The position numbers were made by a program, and so were the translations under genes. The notes under the pieces are model-generated. The model had not been told where the DNA came from, did not search any database, and saw only the letters and a list, made by a program, of their open reading frames with translations. This document shows positions 41,469 to 49,748 of a DNA stretch of 64,000 nucleotides, piece after piece (position 1 is the first letter of the stretch; each line of letters begins with the position of its first letter). Source of the DNA: JAIBCC01 sp963763855 (GTDB taxonomy: Bacteria > Acidobacteriota > Blastocatellia > Pyrinomonadales > Pyrinomonadaceae); assembly GCA_963763855.1 (NCBI GenBank), contig CAVXPU010000011.1, forward strand, positions 1 to 64,000, read 5' to 3'.

Positions 41469-41499
41469 CTTGAGGCTGTTAGTGCAAAACAGCCTCAAG
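41469..41499 (-). promoter_or_regulatory. Perfect 12-bp hairpin between operon genes
   Basis: CTTGAGGCTGTT (41469-41480) and AACAGCCTCAAG (41488-41499) form a perfect stem with a 7-nt loop between the coiled-coil and OmpA-like genes. No T-run follows on the minus strand, so it is more likely an mRNA stability or processing element than a terminator. Confidence 0.55.
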
Positions 41500-41508
41500 A
41501 CTTTGAAC

Positions 41509-42081
41509 TTACTTCTCCGTAGGAAGCTTGAAGTCGCCTGTTAAACGCATAGCCATTTCCGTAAAGATATTGGCTATAGCAACCCGATCTGCCTTGTCAT
41601 CGCGGATTTCATTTGATTCGCGATCAAGTTTGCTCAATGCTTCGTTGTGACGTTTTTGGATTTCTTCGCTCAGATTTTTCGATTGATTTAAAATCTGCTG
41701 GCGTAAATCACTTTCATGCTTCGCCGATTGCTCATTAATTTGAGTTATTTTCCGGTCAAAATTGTGAGAAAGTTCTTTCAATTCGCCTGAAAGTTCTTTT
41801 CTGGAATCTGCCCGGGCATTTTGCTCGGTTGTTAAGCGTTCGGTCAAAGATTTGAGTTCGTTTTTAATGTATTCTTCGAGGGCATCAAGTTTTTGACGAT
41901 TTTCGTCACGCATATCGGTCATATCGCTGACCAAGCGTTCTTCAAATCGAGAGAAACGGCGTTCAAAATCTCTCGCTTGTGAACCAAAAAGAATATCCCG
42001 AATCTTATCAATGTTTCCGTCTTCCTGAACTTCAGAAGGGGCGTTTTTCTTAGTCTCAGCTTTCATCGTCTCAGCTTTCAT
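41509..42081 (-). CDS. Coiled-coil protein of the GTPase/OmpA locus
   Basis: The 190-aa protein is almost entirely heptad-repeat helix after a short disordered start (MKAETMKAETKKN, a duplicated pentapeptide). A distinct segment DKIRDILFGSQARDFERRFSRFEERL (about 25-50) precedes the coil; this type of element recurs in proteins linked to OmpA-like genes, as I recall. The C-terminus reads IANIFTEMAMRLTGDF. The gene starts 2 bp after the kinase stop with a GGAG site. It probably acts as a scaffold between GTPase, membrane protein and kinase (inference). Confidence 0.75.
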   Translation of the reverse strand: MKAETMKAETKKNAPSEVQEDGNIDKIRDILFGSQARDFERRFSRFEERLVSDMTDMRDENRQKLDALEEYIKNELKSLTERLTTEQNARADSRKELSGELKELSHNFDRKITQINEQSAKHESDLRQQILNQSKNLSEEIQKRHNEALSKLDRESNEIRDDKADRVAIANIFTEMAMRLTGDFKLPTEK

Positions 42082-42083
42082 TA

Positions 42084-44081
42084 TTAATCTCCAAATTCAG
42101 ATAGATATGAAACTTTCGTTTTCAATATTGCAAATTTATCGGTGATTTCTTTCAAAATTACCGCTGCTTCAAGCCAATTATTTTCAACTACTTCTTCTAA
42201 ATTGATAAAGTCCTGAAACAATTGGTTTAGTCCTATGTTACCACTACTTCCTCGTAAAGAGTGAACTTTATTTTTGACGATTTCAATGTCTTGATTGGAA
42301 AAAGCGGTATTTAATTCTGAAAGTTGCGTTTCCGTATGCTTCAAATAAAGGCTTAGCATTTCGGCGGTAAAATCTTTCTCTCCGCGTTCTTCAATTTCAA
42401 TAAAGCTCTTCAGCGTTTTTTCGTCAATGATTTGTGCTAAAGGATGTTGAATGAAATTTGCTTCTACGTCAAGCCTTCGCGGCGTGATTTGAAGCGAAAA
42501 ATGCTTGTTGAGAGTTTGCTCTAAAGCGTCTATTGTCATTGGTTTAGTCAAATAATCGTCCATTCCTGAAGCCAGGCATCTGGCTCTTTCATCAGCAGTT
42601 ACGCTCGCTGTCATGGCAATGATTTTGGGTTGTTTGAAAGGAGCTTTTAGCCGCCGTAGCAACGCGGTAGATTGAAAGCCATCCATTATCGGCATCCGGC
42701 AATCCATCAAAATCAAGTCGAATTCATTTTTCTCACAAATCTCAACCGCTTCTTTGCCATTGTTGACAACCTCGGCGAAAATTCCAAGTTGCTGCAATCT
42801 TCCCAAAGCAACTTCCTGATTAATTTGATTGTCATCTACCACCAATACTTTTAAATCATGCGGATCCGACGGGAAAACGCTCGTTACGAGATCTATGTCG
42901 GCAGACAATTTACCTGCGGCGTTCAAATTTTCCTTTAGTTTGATAGTAAACCAAAATTTTGAACCCATGCCTATTTCGCTTTCAACTCCGATTTTTCCGC
43001 CCATCATTTCCACAAGCTGCTTTGAAATCGCCAGTCCAAGTCCCGTGCCGCCAAATTGACGCGTGGTTGAAATATCAGCTTGCGAAAAGGGTTCGAAGAT
43101 TTTATTTTGCTTCCGACGTTCAATTCCGATGCCCGTATCAATTACTTCAAAATGCAAAATCCCAACATCTTTTTTCGAAACAATCAGCGAAACTTTTCCG
43201 TTTTCGGTAAATTTTATCGCGTTTCCGATAAGATTGTTTAAAATTTGACGTAAGCGACCTGCGTCGGTGTGTAATTCGTTGTCGATATCTTCCTGAATAT
43301 CAAATTCAAGATTTATTTTTCGTTTATAAGCTTCGGGAATAAATAATTTGATGGTTTCAGCAACTATTTCGCGAAGATCGAAATCACTTTCCTCAAGCTC
43401 CAGTTTGCCGGCTTCAATTTTTGAAAAGTCTAAAATATCGTTGACGATATCAAGCAGTAACTTAGAGCTGATTTTTAAAGTTCCGACATAATCCTGTTGT
43501 TCGACCGAAAGATTTGTTTCACCTAAAAACTCAGAAATTCCAATGATTCCGTTAAGCGGAGTGCGAATTTCATGGCTCATATTTGCCAGAAAATTTGCTT
43601 TTTCTTTGGCAATTTCAAGAGCGGTATCGCGGGCTTCGGAAACAGCAATTTCTAAATCGCGACGTTCCGTTATATCTTGAAAAGTTATGACAGCACCAAT
43701 TATTTCTTCGTTTTCGAGTAGCGGAACGCAAGTATATTCGACCAAAAAACTTGATCCATCTCTGCAGTAAAATGTTTCCGCATTAACGTGAGTAGTTTCG
43801 CCTTCGATCAAGGCAAATTGAATAGGACTGATAATCGAATCATCATCCGGAATATTTTCCGAATCTTTATCTTTGCCAAATAGAATCACTTCGTATCTTT
43901 CCGAAATTAAATCTGTAATTTCCCAACCGAGAAGTTTTACGGCAAATTGATTTACAAAAGAAATCAGATTCTCTTTATCTATTACAAAAACCCCATTTCC
44001 AATTGATTGCAGAATCTTTTCATTTCTGGCAACTTCTTTTTGCCAAAAGTCATTATCCTTTTTTGCTTTGCCGTTGTTCAT
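42084..44081 (-). CDS. Hybrid histidine kinase (PAS-HisKA-HATPase-REC-HPt)
   Basis: ATG 44081 (AAGGAAAA site) was chosen. A PAS domain (about 15-135; FLVEYTCVPLLENEEIIGAVITFQDITERR) precedes phospho-His H in NMSHEIRTPLNG (near 168). Then come N box NLIGNAIKFTENG, G boxes DTGIGIE and GGTGLGLAISKQL. The receiver domain has VVDDNQINQ and LMDCRMPIMDG. An HPt domain ends the protein (VHSLRGSSGNIG). No membrane helix is seen, so it senses a cytoplasmic cue or a partner. It lies between the coiled-coil gene and an NtrC-type regulator, its probable partner. Confidence 0.93.
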   Translation of the reverse strand: MNNGKAKKDNDFWQKEVARNEKILQSIGNGVFVIDKENLISFVNQFAVKLLGWEITDLISERYEVILFGKDKDSENIPDDDSIISPIQFALIEGETTHVNAETFYCRDGSSFLVEYTCVPLLENEEIIGAVITFQDITERRDLEIAVSEARDTALEIAKEKANFLANMSHEIRTPLNGIIGISEFLGETNLSVEQQDYVGTLKISSKLLLDIVNDILDFSKIEAGKLELEESDFDLREIVAETIKLFIPEAYKRKINLEFDIQEDIDNELHTDAGRLRQILNNLIGNAIKFTENGKVSLIVSKKDVGILHFEVIDTGIGIERRKQNKIFEPFSQADISTTRQFGGTGLGLAISKQLVEMMGGKIGVESEIGMGSKFWFTIKLKENLNAAGKLSADIDLVTSVFPSDPHDLKVLVVDDNQINQEVALGRLQQLGIFAEVVNNGKEAVEICEKNEFDLILMDCRMPIMDGFQSTALLRRLKAPFKQPKIIAMTASVTADERARCLASGMDDYLTKPMTIDALEQTLNKHFSLQITPRRLDVEANFIQHPLAQIIDEKTLKSFIEIEERGEKDFTAEMLSLYLKHTETQLSELNTAFSNQDIEIVKNKVHSLRGSSGNIGLNQLFQDFINLEEVVENNWLEAAVILKEITDKFAILKTKVSYLSEFGD

Positions 44082-44122
44082 AAACAATGTGTTTTCCTTA
44101 AAGAGTATAAATTGAAAAAACG

Positions 44123-44152
44123 AAAAAAGGCGAGACAAAATTGCCTCGCCTT
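44123..44152 (-). terminator. Intrinsic terminator ending the candidate sRNA, upstream of the kinase gene
   Basis: On the minus strand a GC-rich stem (AAGGCGAG... paired with CTCGCCTT, with a short A/T loop) is followed by six Us. It lies about 40 bp before the kinase start, so it would end a discrete RNA or attenuate the operon. Confidence 0.88.
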
Positions 44153-44386
44153 AGATACTGCTCAGTCCCAAAGGGTCCTTTTAAGACTGAGCCAGCGGTA
44201 TCTGTGGGCTACCCCCGTCCCCACTTCTCCGCATCTTAGGTCATTCCCCTTAGACCTCTAGCCTATCTGGTTTTGTAACCAATATAGGCTTATTGCATAA
44301 AACTTTTTTTGAATTTGGTAAGGTTGCTACTTTTTCAAAATTCCCTGCCCCCGTAGGTTATTTTAGCAAGTAGCACCCTTACACAT
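44126..44386 (-). ncRNA. Candidate structured small RNA (about 260 nt), sigma-54 controlled
   Basis: No convincing gene lies between 44082 and 44551. On the minus strand several hairpins follow one another. They are a long stem closed by GTAAGG/CCTTAC with inner GCTACTT/AAGTAGC; GCCTAT...ATAGGC with inner TTGGTT/AACCA; AGGTC/GACCT; GTGGG/CCCAC; and GCTCAGTC/GACTGAGC within GATAC/GTATC. The terminator ends the run. The 5' end is placed about 12 nt after a sigma-54-like promoter. Five GGA trinucleotides occur, several in predicted loops. Whether it is a separate sRNA or a leader of the kinase mRNA is not settled. Confidence 0.6.
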
Positions 44387-44397
44387 TAAGTACATAT

Positions 44398-44413
44398 ACA
44401 ACTACTGTGCCAC
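44398..44413 (-). promoter_or_regulatory. Sigma-54-like promoter upstream of the candidate sRNA
   Basis: The minus strand reads TGTGGCACAGTAGTTGTA: a GG at 44411-44410, ten bases, then GT at 44399-44398. This fits the sigma-54 -24/-12 pattern except for T instead of C at -12. A start near 44386 would lead straight into the hairpin-rich region. An NtrC-type activator is encoded immediately upstream. Confidence 0.5.
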
Positions 44414-44509
44414 AACTATTAGATTTTCCAGGGATTCTCTAACTCCAAGTATTATCATAGTTTATTGGTTTACAACGAAAGTTGGATGAAAGGAATGTTG
44501 TGTGTATCA

Positions 44510-44554
44510 TGACAAAATGTCAGTCATAATTTTCATTATTATGACAAAATGTCA
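44510..44554. promoter_or_regulatory. Two 13-bp palindromic operators upstream of the sigma-54-like promoter
   Basis: TGACAAAATGTCA occurs at 44510-44522 and again at 44542-44554, 32 bp centre to centre, i.e. three helical turns. Both share a longer ATGACAAAATGTCAGTC context. They lie about 100 bp upstream of the GG of the sigma-54-like promoter, the usual place for an activator's upstream sites. The distal copy overlaps the activator gene's own stop codon. Confidence 0.7.
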
Positions 44555-45919
44555 GTCCGCTAATTTGAGTTCTTTTAGTTTTCGATAGAGAGTTCTGGAA
44601 GTGATTCCAAGGATTGAAGCCGCTTTCTCGCGTTTTCCATCAACAGCAGATAAAACGTGTAAAATATGTCGTCTCTCAATTTCCTCAAGCGGAATAAGTT
44701 CGTCCGATTGAGCCGGAACTGATTCTTTAGATTTAGATTCAAGCGAATCGTTGAGTCCATAAATTTCATCAACCAAATCGCTTGGCGATAAAACGACAGC
44801 CCGCTCCAAAGTATTTCTTAGCTCGCGTATATTTCCGTACCACTTGTGGATACTAAGTATCTGCTTCGCACTTTCTGAAAATGCGAGATTTGGTCGCTTA
44901 AAACGGGTTCTCAGGCTATCTAAAAAATATTCTATAAGTTCGGGAATGTCTTCAAGTCTCTCTCTCAGAGGCGGTAAATGGAAAGCAATAATATTTAATC
45001 TGTAATATAAATCTGCACGAAATTTTCCGTCCTTAACGTCTTCTTCCAAAGGACGATTGGTAGCCGCGATGACCCGTACGTCTGTTTTTCTATCACGATT
45101 TGCACCAACTCTGCGAAATGATCCGTTTTCGAGAAAATGAAGAAGCTTAACTTGCATTGAAAGCGGCATTTCACCAATTTCGTCTAAGAAAAGCGTCGAA
45201 TTATCGGCTGATTCGATTAATCCGATTTTCTGTGAGTTTGCACCTGTGAACGAACCTTTTTCGTATCCGAAAAATTCCGATTCAAAAAGATTTTCCGGTA
45301 AGGCACCGCAATTTATTGAGACAAAAGGCAAATCTGCCCGCTGGCTGCACGAATGAATCCAGCGTGCCAAAACATCTTTACCCGTGCCGGATTCACCCGT
45401 AATTAATAGAGTTGTGTCGGTTCGGGCAACGATTTCTGACTGCGAAAAAATCTTTTTCATCGCCGGACTACGATGAACAGGCTCAGTTGTGGAATTTTTA
45501 TTTTGCGAGCGAACGGCAGCTCGAAGCTGTTGATTTTGTTTAACTAAGCCGTGCTTTTCGTTGGCTTTGAGGAGTATCGCCTCAATTAATTCGGGTGAAG
45601 CAGGTTTCGTAATATAATCAAAAGCACCACGCCTCATCGCTTCAACGCCAGTTTGCAGCGAACTATCGGCTGTGAGCATTACTACTTCCGGTGCATTTTG
45701 AATCTGACCAATCGTGGCGAGAACTTCTAAACCTGATATTTCGGGCAAATTTACATCTAAGAGAACGATATCAAAATCTTCCTCGGCAAGTGAATTCAAG
45801 ACTTCCTGTCCATTTCCTACCGTCGAAATTTCAAAATATTCGGTTGATAATTGATGCGGCAGAAGCTTCCGTAAAATTGGGTCATCATCTGCCAACAACA
45901 CTTTAATTTTTTGTTTCAT
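44552..45919 (-). CDS. NtrC-family sigma-54-dependent response regulator
   Basis: ATG 45919 overlaps the DinB stop (ATGA). The receiver has LLADDDPILRK, phospho-Asp55 in VLLDVNLP and Lys in ITKPA. The AAA+ domain has GESGTGKDVLA (Walker A), GSFTGA (the sigma-54 contact loop), LFLDEIGEM (Walker B) and R-fingers. A Fis-type helix-turn-helix ends the protein (REKAASILGITSRTLYRKLKEL). It is therefore a DNA-binding activator of sigma-54 promoters. Two palindromes and a sigma-54-like promoter lie just beyond its 3' end, and a hybrid kinase gene follows. Confidence 0.95.
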   Translation of the reverse strand: MKQKIKVLLADDDPILRKLLPHQLSTEYFEISTVGNGQEVLNSLAEEDFDIVLLDVNLPEISGLEVLATIGQIQNAPEVVMLTADSSLQTGVEAMRRGAFDYITKPASPELIEAILLKANEKHGLVKQNQQLRAAVRSQNKNSTTEPVHRSPAMKKIFSQSEIVARTDTTLLITGESGTGKDVLARWIHSCSQRADLPFVSINCGALPENLFESEFFGYEKGSFTGANSQKIGLIESADNSTLFLDEIGEMPLSMQVKLLHFLENGSFRRVGANRDRKTDVRVIAATNRPLEEDVKDGKFRADLYYRLNIIAFHLPPLRERLEDIPELIEYFLDSLRTRFKRPNLAFSESAKQILSIHKWYGNIRELRNTLERAVVLSPSDLVDEIYGLNDSLESKSKESVPAQSDELIPLEEIERRHILHVLSAVDGKREKAASILGITSRTLYRKLKELKLAD

Positions 45920-46461
45920 TGCTGCTGCGACAAAATCCGTTCGATTTGATTGATGTGTCGAAATTCGTGTCCGCCAATTATCGCAAGCCATTCCGTTGCA
46001 CTCAAATCACCAAAAAATGGATGCGGAAATGTGTTTTTTACTGCCGAAATCGTTTGAAAAGCAGGACGCAATTCAATCAATAATTGGGCGGTTTCGTTCA
46101 TTTTTCCCAAAGATTCAGCAATCTTTACATTACCCTGAGGCAAAACTCTTTCGGGAGCTTGAGCCTTTCTGGTTTTGTCAGCCAACAAGGCAGAAACTTT
46201 CTCGATAAACTCCGCAGACAAATTTGCCTGACCACTATTCGGCAAGTTTTCCTCAGCAGATTTGTGCAGAAGTTTTGCACAAATTTTCGACATTCCATTT
46301 TCAACAATTGAAATATGTTCGACAATTTCAGCAATCGTCCAAGTGTTTTCGTCAACGCGAAAATTGACTTGTTCGTCGCTCAAATTATTGATTGTCGCTT
46401 TTAATTTTTCGCGAATTTTGCCGTTCGCTTCGTAAATTTCGTCGATTGTTTGGTAGTTCAT
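45916..46461 (-). CDS. DinB-family protein
   Basis: This 181-aa protein has the DinB helical layout. Potential metal ligands are His in IAEIVEHISIVENG (about 48) and HEFRH in GGHEFRHINQIE near the C-terminus. The ending QQQ then TGA overlaps the ATG of the response regulator. Substrate and role are unknown; its coupling to a two-component regulator may be incidental. Confidence 0.88.
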   Translation of the reverse strand: MNYQTIDEIYEANGKIREKLKATINNLSDEQVNFRVDENTWTIAEIVEHISIVENGMSKICAKLLHKSAEENLPNSGQANLSAEFIEKVSALLADKTRKAQAPERVLPQGNVKIAESLGKMNETAQLLIELRPAFQTISAVKNTFPHPFFGDLSATEWLAIIGGHEFRHINQIERILSQQQ

Positions 46462-46465
46462 ATTT

Positions 46466-47812
46466 TTAGTTCAACCTAATAGCTTGCGGACTCAGCAACA
46501 AACGGTGCCAACGTAAATTGCTTCGCGTATTTTCCGCGGAATTCTTAAATTCTTTGACAAAACCGGTTTGCAAATACAGCATTTTGTCTTCCGTCCACTC
46601 TAACTGAATGATCGGTAAAAACGAGATCAGAGTATTTTCATCGGGCAATGTGTTAACGTCTTTTGGCAGAGCGGAATTAATGTTTGTGTTGATATTTGTG
46701 TTCGCTTTTGTATTGCTGTTTGAATTCGCATTGGTATTTGAAGCCTCTTTTTGTTTCGCGTCGTCATCATATTTTTGCGAAGAGATCAGCAATTGATTTC
46801 GCAAAGGAATCGCCGCTTGAGTTGGTGAATCGCCAACGGCATCGTAGATTCGAACTTCCTTATCAAAACTGCTCGCAATTTTGGTTGAATCCGGCGACCA
46901 AACCGGGCGAACTGACGTTAAATTATCGTCCAATAAACGGATTCTGCCACTTTTTTCAACCAAACGCGGTCTGCCAAAAGGCACGAAAAACTCCCCTTTT
47001 TGATCTGCCTGATATTGCATAAACTGCCATTCTTTCCAAGTTGCGACAAGTGAAATCAAAGCCGAACTATCAGGCGACCAAACAAAGTAAAAATAGATAA
47101 ATCCTTCATTTTGCGTTAATGGTTTCAAATCTCCGCCGTCGGCATTGCAAATATAAATTTGCTGTGTGCGAAAGGTTAAAACCTGCCCGTTTTGGTCAAC
47201 CGGCGATGTCGTATTTGCATTAGTTTCAATGGGTTCCGCAGTATTCCCGTTTGCATTCGAATTGGTGTTATCGTTATCTAAACTCGGAGGAGTGGGTGCG
47301 TCCGGAGTTGGTGTGGGTGCGGCATTTATTTGATTAAGCCGAATAACTCCCATAAACGCCAAATTGTTACTATCGGGTGACCAAACAATCGTATCCGGAA
47401 AATTAACCGCCAAACCATTTGGCGTAATTTTTTTAATCAAAGCACCTTCTGCAGAATACATATCAAGCCGATAATTGCCTTGTGAATCGTCTGCTTTTTG
47501 GTAAACCGCTAAAATTCGTTTTTTATCGGGCGAAAAAATTGTCCGTTCCAATGTTTCTTCAGGACGATTTTGATCGAAATCGGCTTGAAGAGCATTGCTC
47601 TTTTCTTCGGGTTGCACAGGTTTTGCCGGATCAGCCGCTGGTGCGGGAACATCGTTTTCAAAACGAAAATTCAGCTTCAGAGCAGGAACTCCCTGCAAAG
47701 TAGAAGACGCAACCGTTTTCAGCTCTTCCTGATTTTTCTGGCAAGCCAGGAAAGCGAAAATAATCGGAAAGACTAATAAAACCGGTGATTTGCTTAATAA
47801 TTTAAGTTTCAT
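46466..47812 (-). CDS. Lipoprotein with TolB-like (WD40-type) beta-propeller repeats
   Basis: The signal peptide ends in a lipobox LACQ (Cys24). Propeller blades are marked by repeated SPDKKRILAVYQ, VWSPDSNNLAFMG, VWSPDSSALISLV and VWSPDSTKIASSF. Two low-complexity linkers occur: a Pro/Thr/Asn-rich one (about 165-200) and an Asn/Thr-rich one (NTNANSNSNTKAN, about 360-380). Such propellers usually bind partners at the outer membrane. It starts 3 bp after the M61 peptidase stop. Confidence 0.82.
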   Translation of the reverse strand: MKLKLLSKSPVLLVFPIIFAFLACQKNQEELKTVASSTLQGVPALKLNFRFENDVPAPAADPAKPVQPEEKSNALQADFDQNRPEETLERTIFSPDKKRILAVYQKADDSQGNYRLDMYSAEGALIKKITPNGLAVNFPDTIVWSPDSNNLAFMGVIRLNQINAAPTPTPDAPTPPSLDNDNTNSNANGNTAEPIETNANTTSPVDQNGQVLTFRTQQIYICNADGGDLKPLTQNEGFIYFYFVWSPDSSALISLVATWKEWQFMQYQADQKGEFFVPFGRPRLVEKSGRIRLLDDNLTSVRPVWSPDSTKIASSFDKEVRIYDAVGDSPTQAAIPLRNQLLISSQKYDDDAKQKEASNTNANSNSNTKANTNINTNINSALPKDVNTLPDENTLISFLPIIQLEWTEDKMLYLQTGFVKEFKNSAENTRSNLRWHRLLLSPQAIRLN

Positions 47813-47815
47813 TAT

Positions 47816-49669
47816 TTACTTTAATTCCGTTCCGAAATAGCCTTTATAGAGAGCCTTTTGAGCATCAGTCGGGGCAGAAACAGGAACAATTTTATAAGTT
47901 GCGGTTGCTTTCCCGCCAAGTGTAATTTCAATTTCTTTTAATTGATCGAAACGAAAAATCATTAGTTTCACCTTTTCGCCAACCTTCTTTTCGCCAAGGT
48001 AATTTTGCAAAAATTGCAGATTACTTCGCTGTCCGTCAATGGCAATGATTTGATCGTTGAAATTCAATCCCTGATCGTAAGCCGGAGTATTTTGCGGAAC
48101 ACCTTTGACAACCAAACGATCCGATTCCTGAGCCAGCGTTGCTCCCAGATACGATTGTTCGCGGCTTTTCGTAATTGCCACTTGCAACCCAAAACTATTC
48201 AAAATCGAATCGTAGTCAATTTCTTCGCGTCCGTGTACATAACGTTTGAAAAAATCTTCTAAACTCTTTCCTGACATCATTTCAGCAATTTTCTGAAAGT
48301 CTTCAGGCGTGTAATTTTTGTTCTTTTTGTAATGCTCCGCGTATAGATATCGGAAAACATCATCGAGTGATTTAGCTCCAACCGAATCTTTGCGAATTTG
48401 TAAATCCAACAAAAATCCTACAATTTCGCCCTTGTCATAATATGAAATTTGATTATTTACAGAATTTTCGTCTTGCCGATAATATTTTACCCAGGCATCA
48501 AAACTCGCTTCTTCCAAACTCGTTTCAAACCTTCCCGGACGCTCCTGCAAAGCTTGGATCTGATTTGCCTTAGTCGCGAGCAATTCGCGATCCGAAATGA
48601 GTCCGGCACGCTGCATTAATACGCCTTCGTAATAAGCGGTATTTCCTTCAGCAACCCACAAAAGTTTTGTATAATTCTCGTCTTCATAATTGAACGGACC
48701 TAAGGCATCGGGTCGGATGCGTTTTACATTCCAAAGGTGAAAATACTCGTGAGCTACGAGACCTAAAAAGTCGTTATACCTCGTCGAAAAGGCATTTTTG
48801 TTAAACTGAAGGGCAGTCGAATTGAGATGCTCCAAGCCGCCGCCGCCGCGTGTATTTAAGATGAAAAGATAATCTTTGTAAGGCAATTCCCCGAAGATTT
48901 TATATCCTTCTTCAATTATCTTTGCGGTATCTTTCGCAAGCTTATTGAGGTCGTAATTTCCATCACCTGTGACTACATAACGATGCGGTTTTCCTTGCAC
49001 TTCAAAGGCAATTTCTTTGAAATCCGAAACCTCAAACGGCGAATCATACAAAACGTCATAATTTTCTGCTTGAAATGTATTTTCACCAATTTTCGGCAGT
49101 CCGGTTGCAACTTTCCAGTTTCCAAAAGGTTTAACCGTCAAGGTTGTCGGAATATTCAAATGTCCTTTGGGAAACATTAGCAAAGCTGCATTATTCCAAA
49201 AAGCATGTTGGTCGTTAAGTTCATTGGTACGAACAGTTAGTTCATTGGCATAAACGTTGTAAGTGACTACAAATTCGCTTAAACCTTTCGAATCGATCTG
49301 CCAATTATTCTTGTTGATCTTCGTCCAATTTAAAAAATTTCCGCTCGAATCTTTTGCCGAAAAATCTTCAACGTGACGAGCATATTCACGAATCAAATAG
49401 CTTCCCGGAGTCCAAACTGGCATCGCAATTTCAGTTTTATCCGGCATTTTGGCAGATTTTATCCGCATTTCAACTTCCAAAAGATGTGTCCAAGGTTTTG
49501 ACATCGAAACGGTATAATTGACTTCCGGCGGAACAGGTTTAACTTCAACAGCCGCAATAGTTTTTTTGCCTTTCGGCTTCTTCGTTTGGGCGATAACATT
49601 TTCTTGATACATAAGAAATAGGGTGACGATTAATATTGCAATCGTTTTTAGGCTGAAATTTGGTCGCAT
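47816..49669 (-). CDS. M61-family (glycyl aminopeptidase-like) metallopeptidase with PDZ domain
   Basis: A signal peptide (about 1-27) is followed by a beta-sandwich N-domain. The catalytic domain has GGGGLEHLNST, HEYFHLWNVKRIRP (HExxH, near 305) and WVAEGNTAYYEG (third ligand Glu). The C-terminal PDZ domain includes YLGATLA and GLNFNDQIIAIDG. This is the normal M61 layout; such enzymes remove N-terminal Gly/Ala in the periplasm. It is the first gene of the run leading to the two-component locus. Confidence 0.93.
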   Translation of the reverse strand: MRPNFSLKTIAILIVTLFLMYQENVIAQTKKPKGKKTIAAVEVKPVPPEVNYTVSMSKPWTHLLEVEMRIKSAKMPDKTEIAMPVWTPGSYLIREYARHVEDFSAKDSSGNFLNWTKINKNNWQIDSKGLSEFVVTYNVYANELTVRTNELNDQHAFWNNAALLMFPKGHLNIPTTLTVKPFGNWKVATGLPKIGENTFQAENYDVLYDSPFEVSDFKEIAFEVQGKPHRYVVTGDGNYDLNKLAKDTAKIIEEGYKIFGELPYKDYLFILNTRGGGGLEHLNSTALQFNKNAFSTRYNDFLGLVAHEYFHLWNVKRIRPDALGPFNYEDENYTKLLWVAEGNTAYYEGVLMQRAGLISDRELLATKANQIQALQERPGRFETSLEEASFDAWVKYYRQDENSVNNQISYYDKGEIVGFLLDLQIRKDSVGAKSLDDVFRYLYAEHYKKNKNYTPEDFQKIAEMMSGKSLEDFFKRYVHGREEIDYDSILNSFGLQVAITKSREQSYLGATLAQESDRLVVKGVPQNTPAYDQGLNFNDQIIAIDGQRSNLQFLQNYLGEKKVGEKVKLMIFRFDQLKEIEITLGGKATATYKIVPVSAPTDAQKALYKGYFGTELK

Positions 49670-49748
49670 AATTTTGGCAAATTTATTTCGAAAGTTATTT
49701 TGTCTGCTAATATATTACAACGAAACATTTATTTGCTAAAATTGCCGT

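Noticed and set aside
44160..44300. A known riboswitch in the activator-kinase gap
   Set aside because: I looked for cobalamin, TPP, glycine, c-di-GMP, SAM and similar core motifs and found no match, so I call it an unassigned structured RNA.
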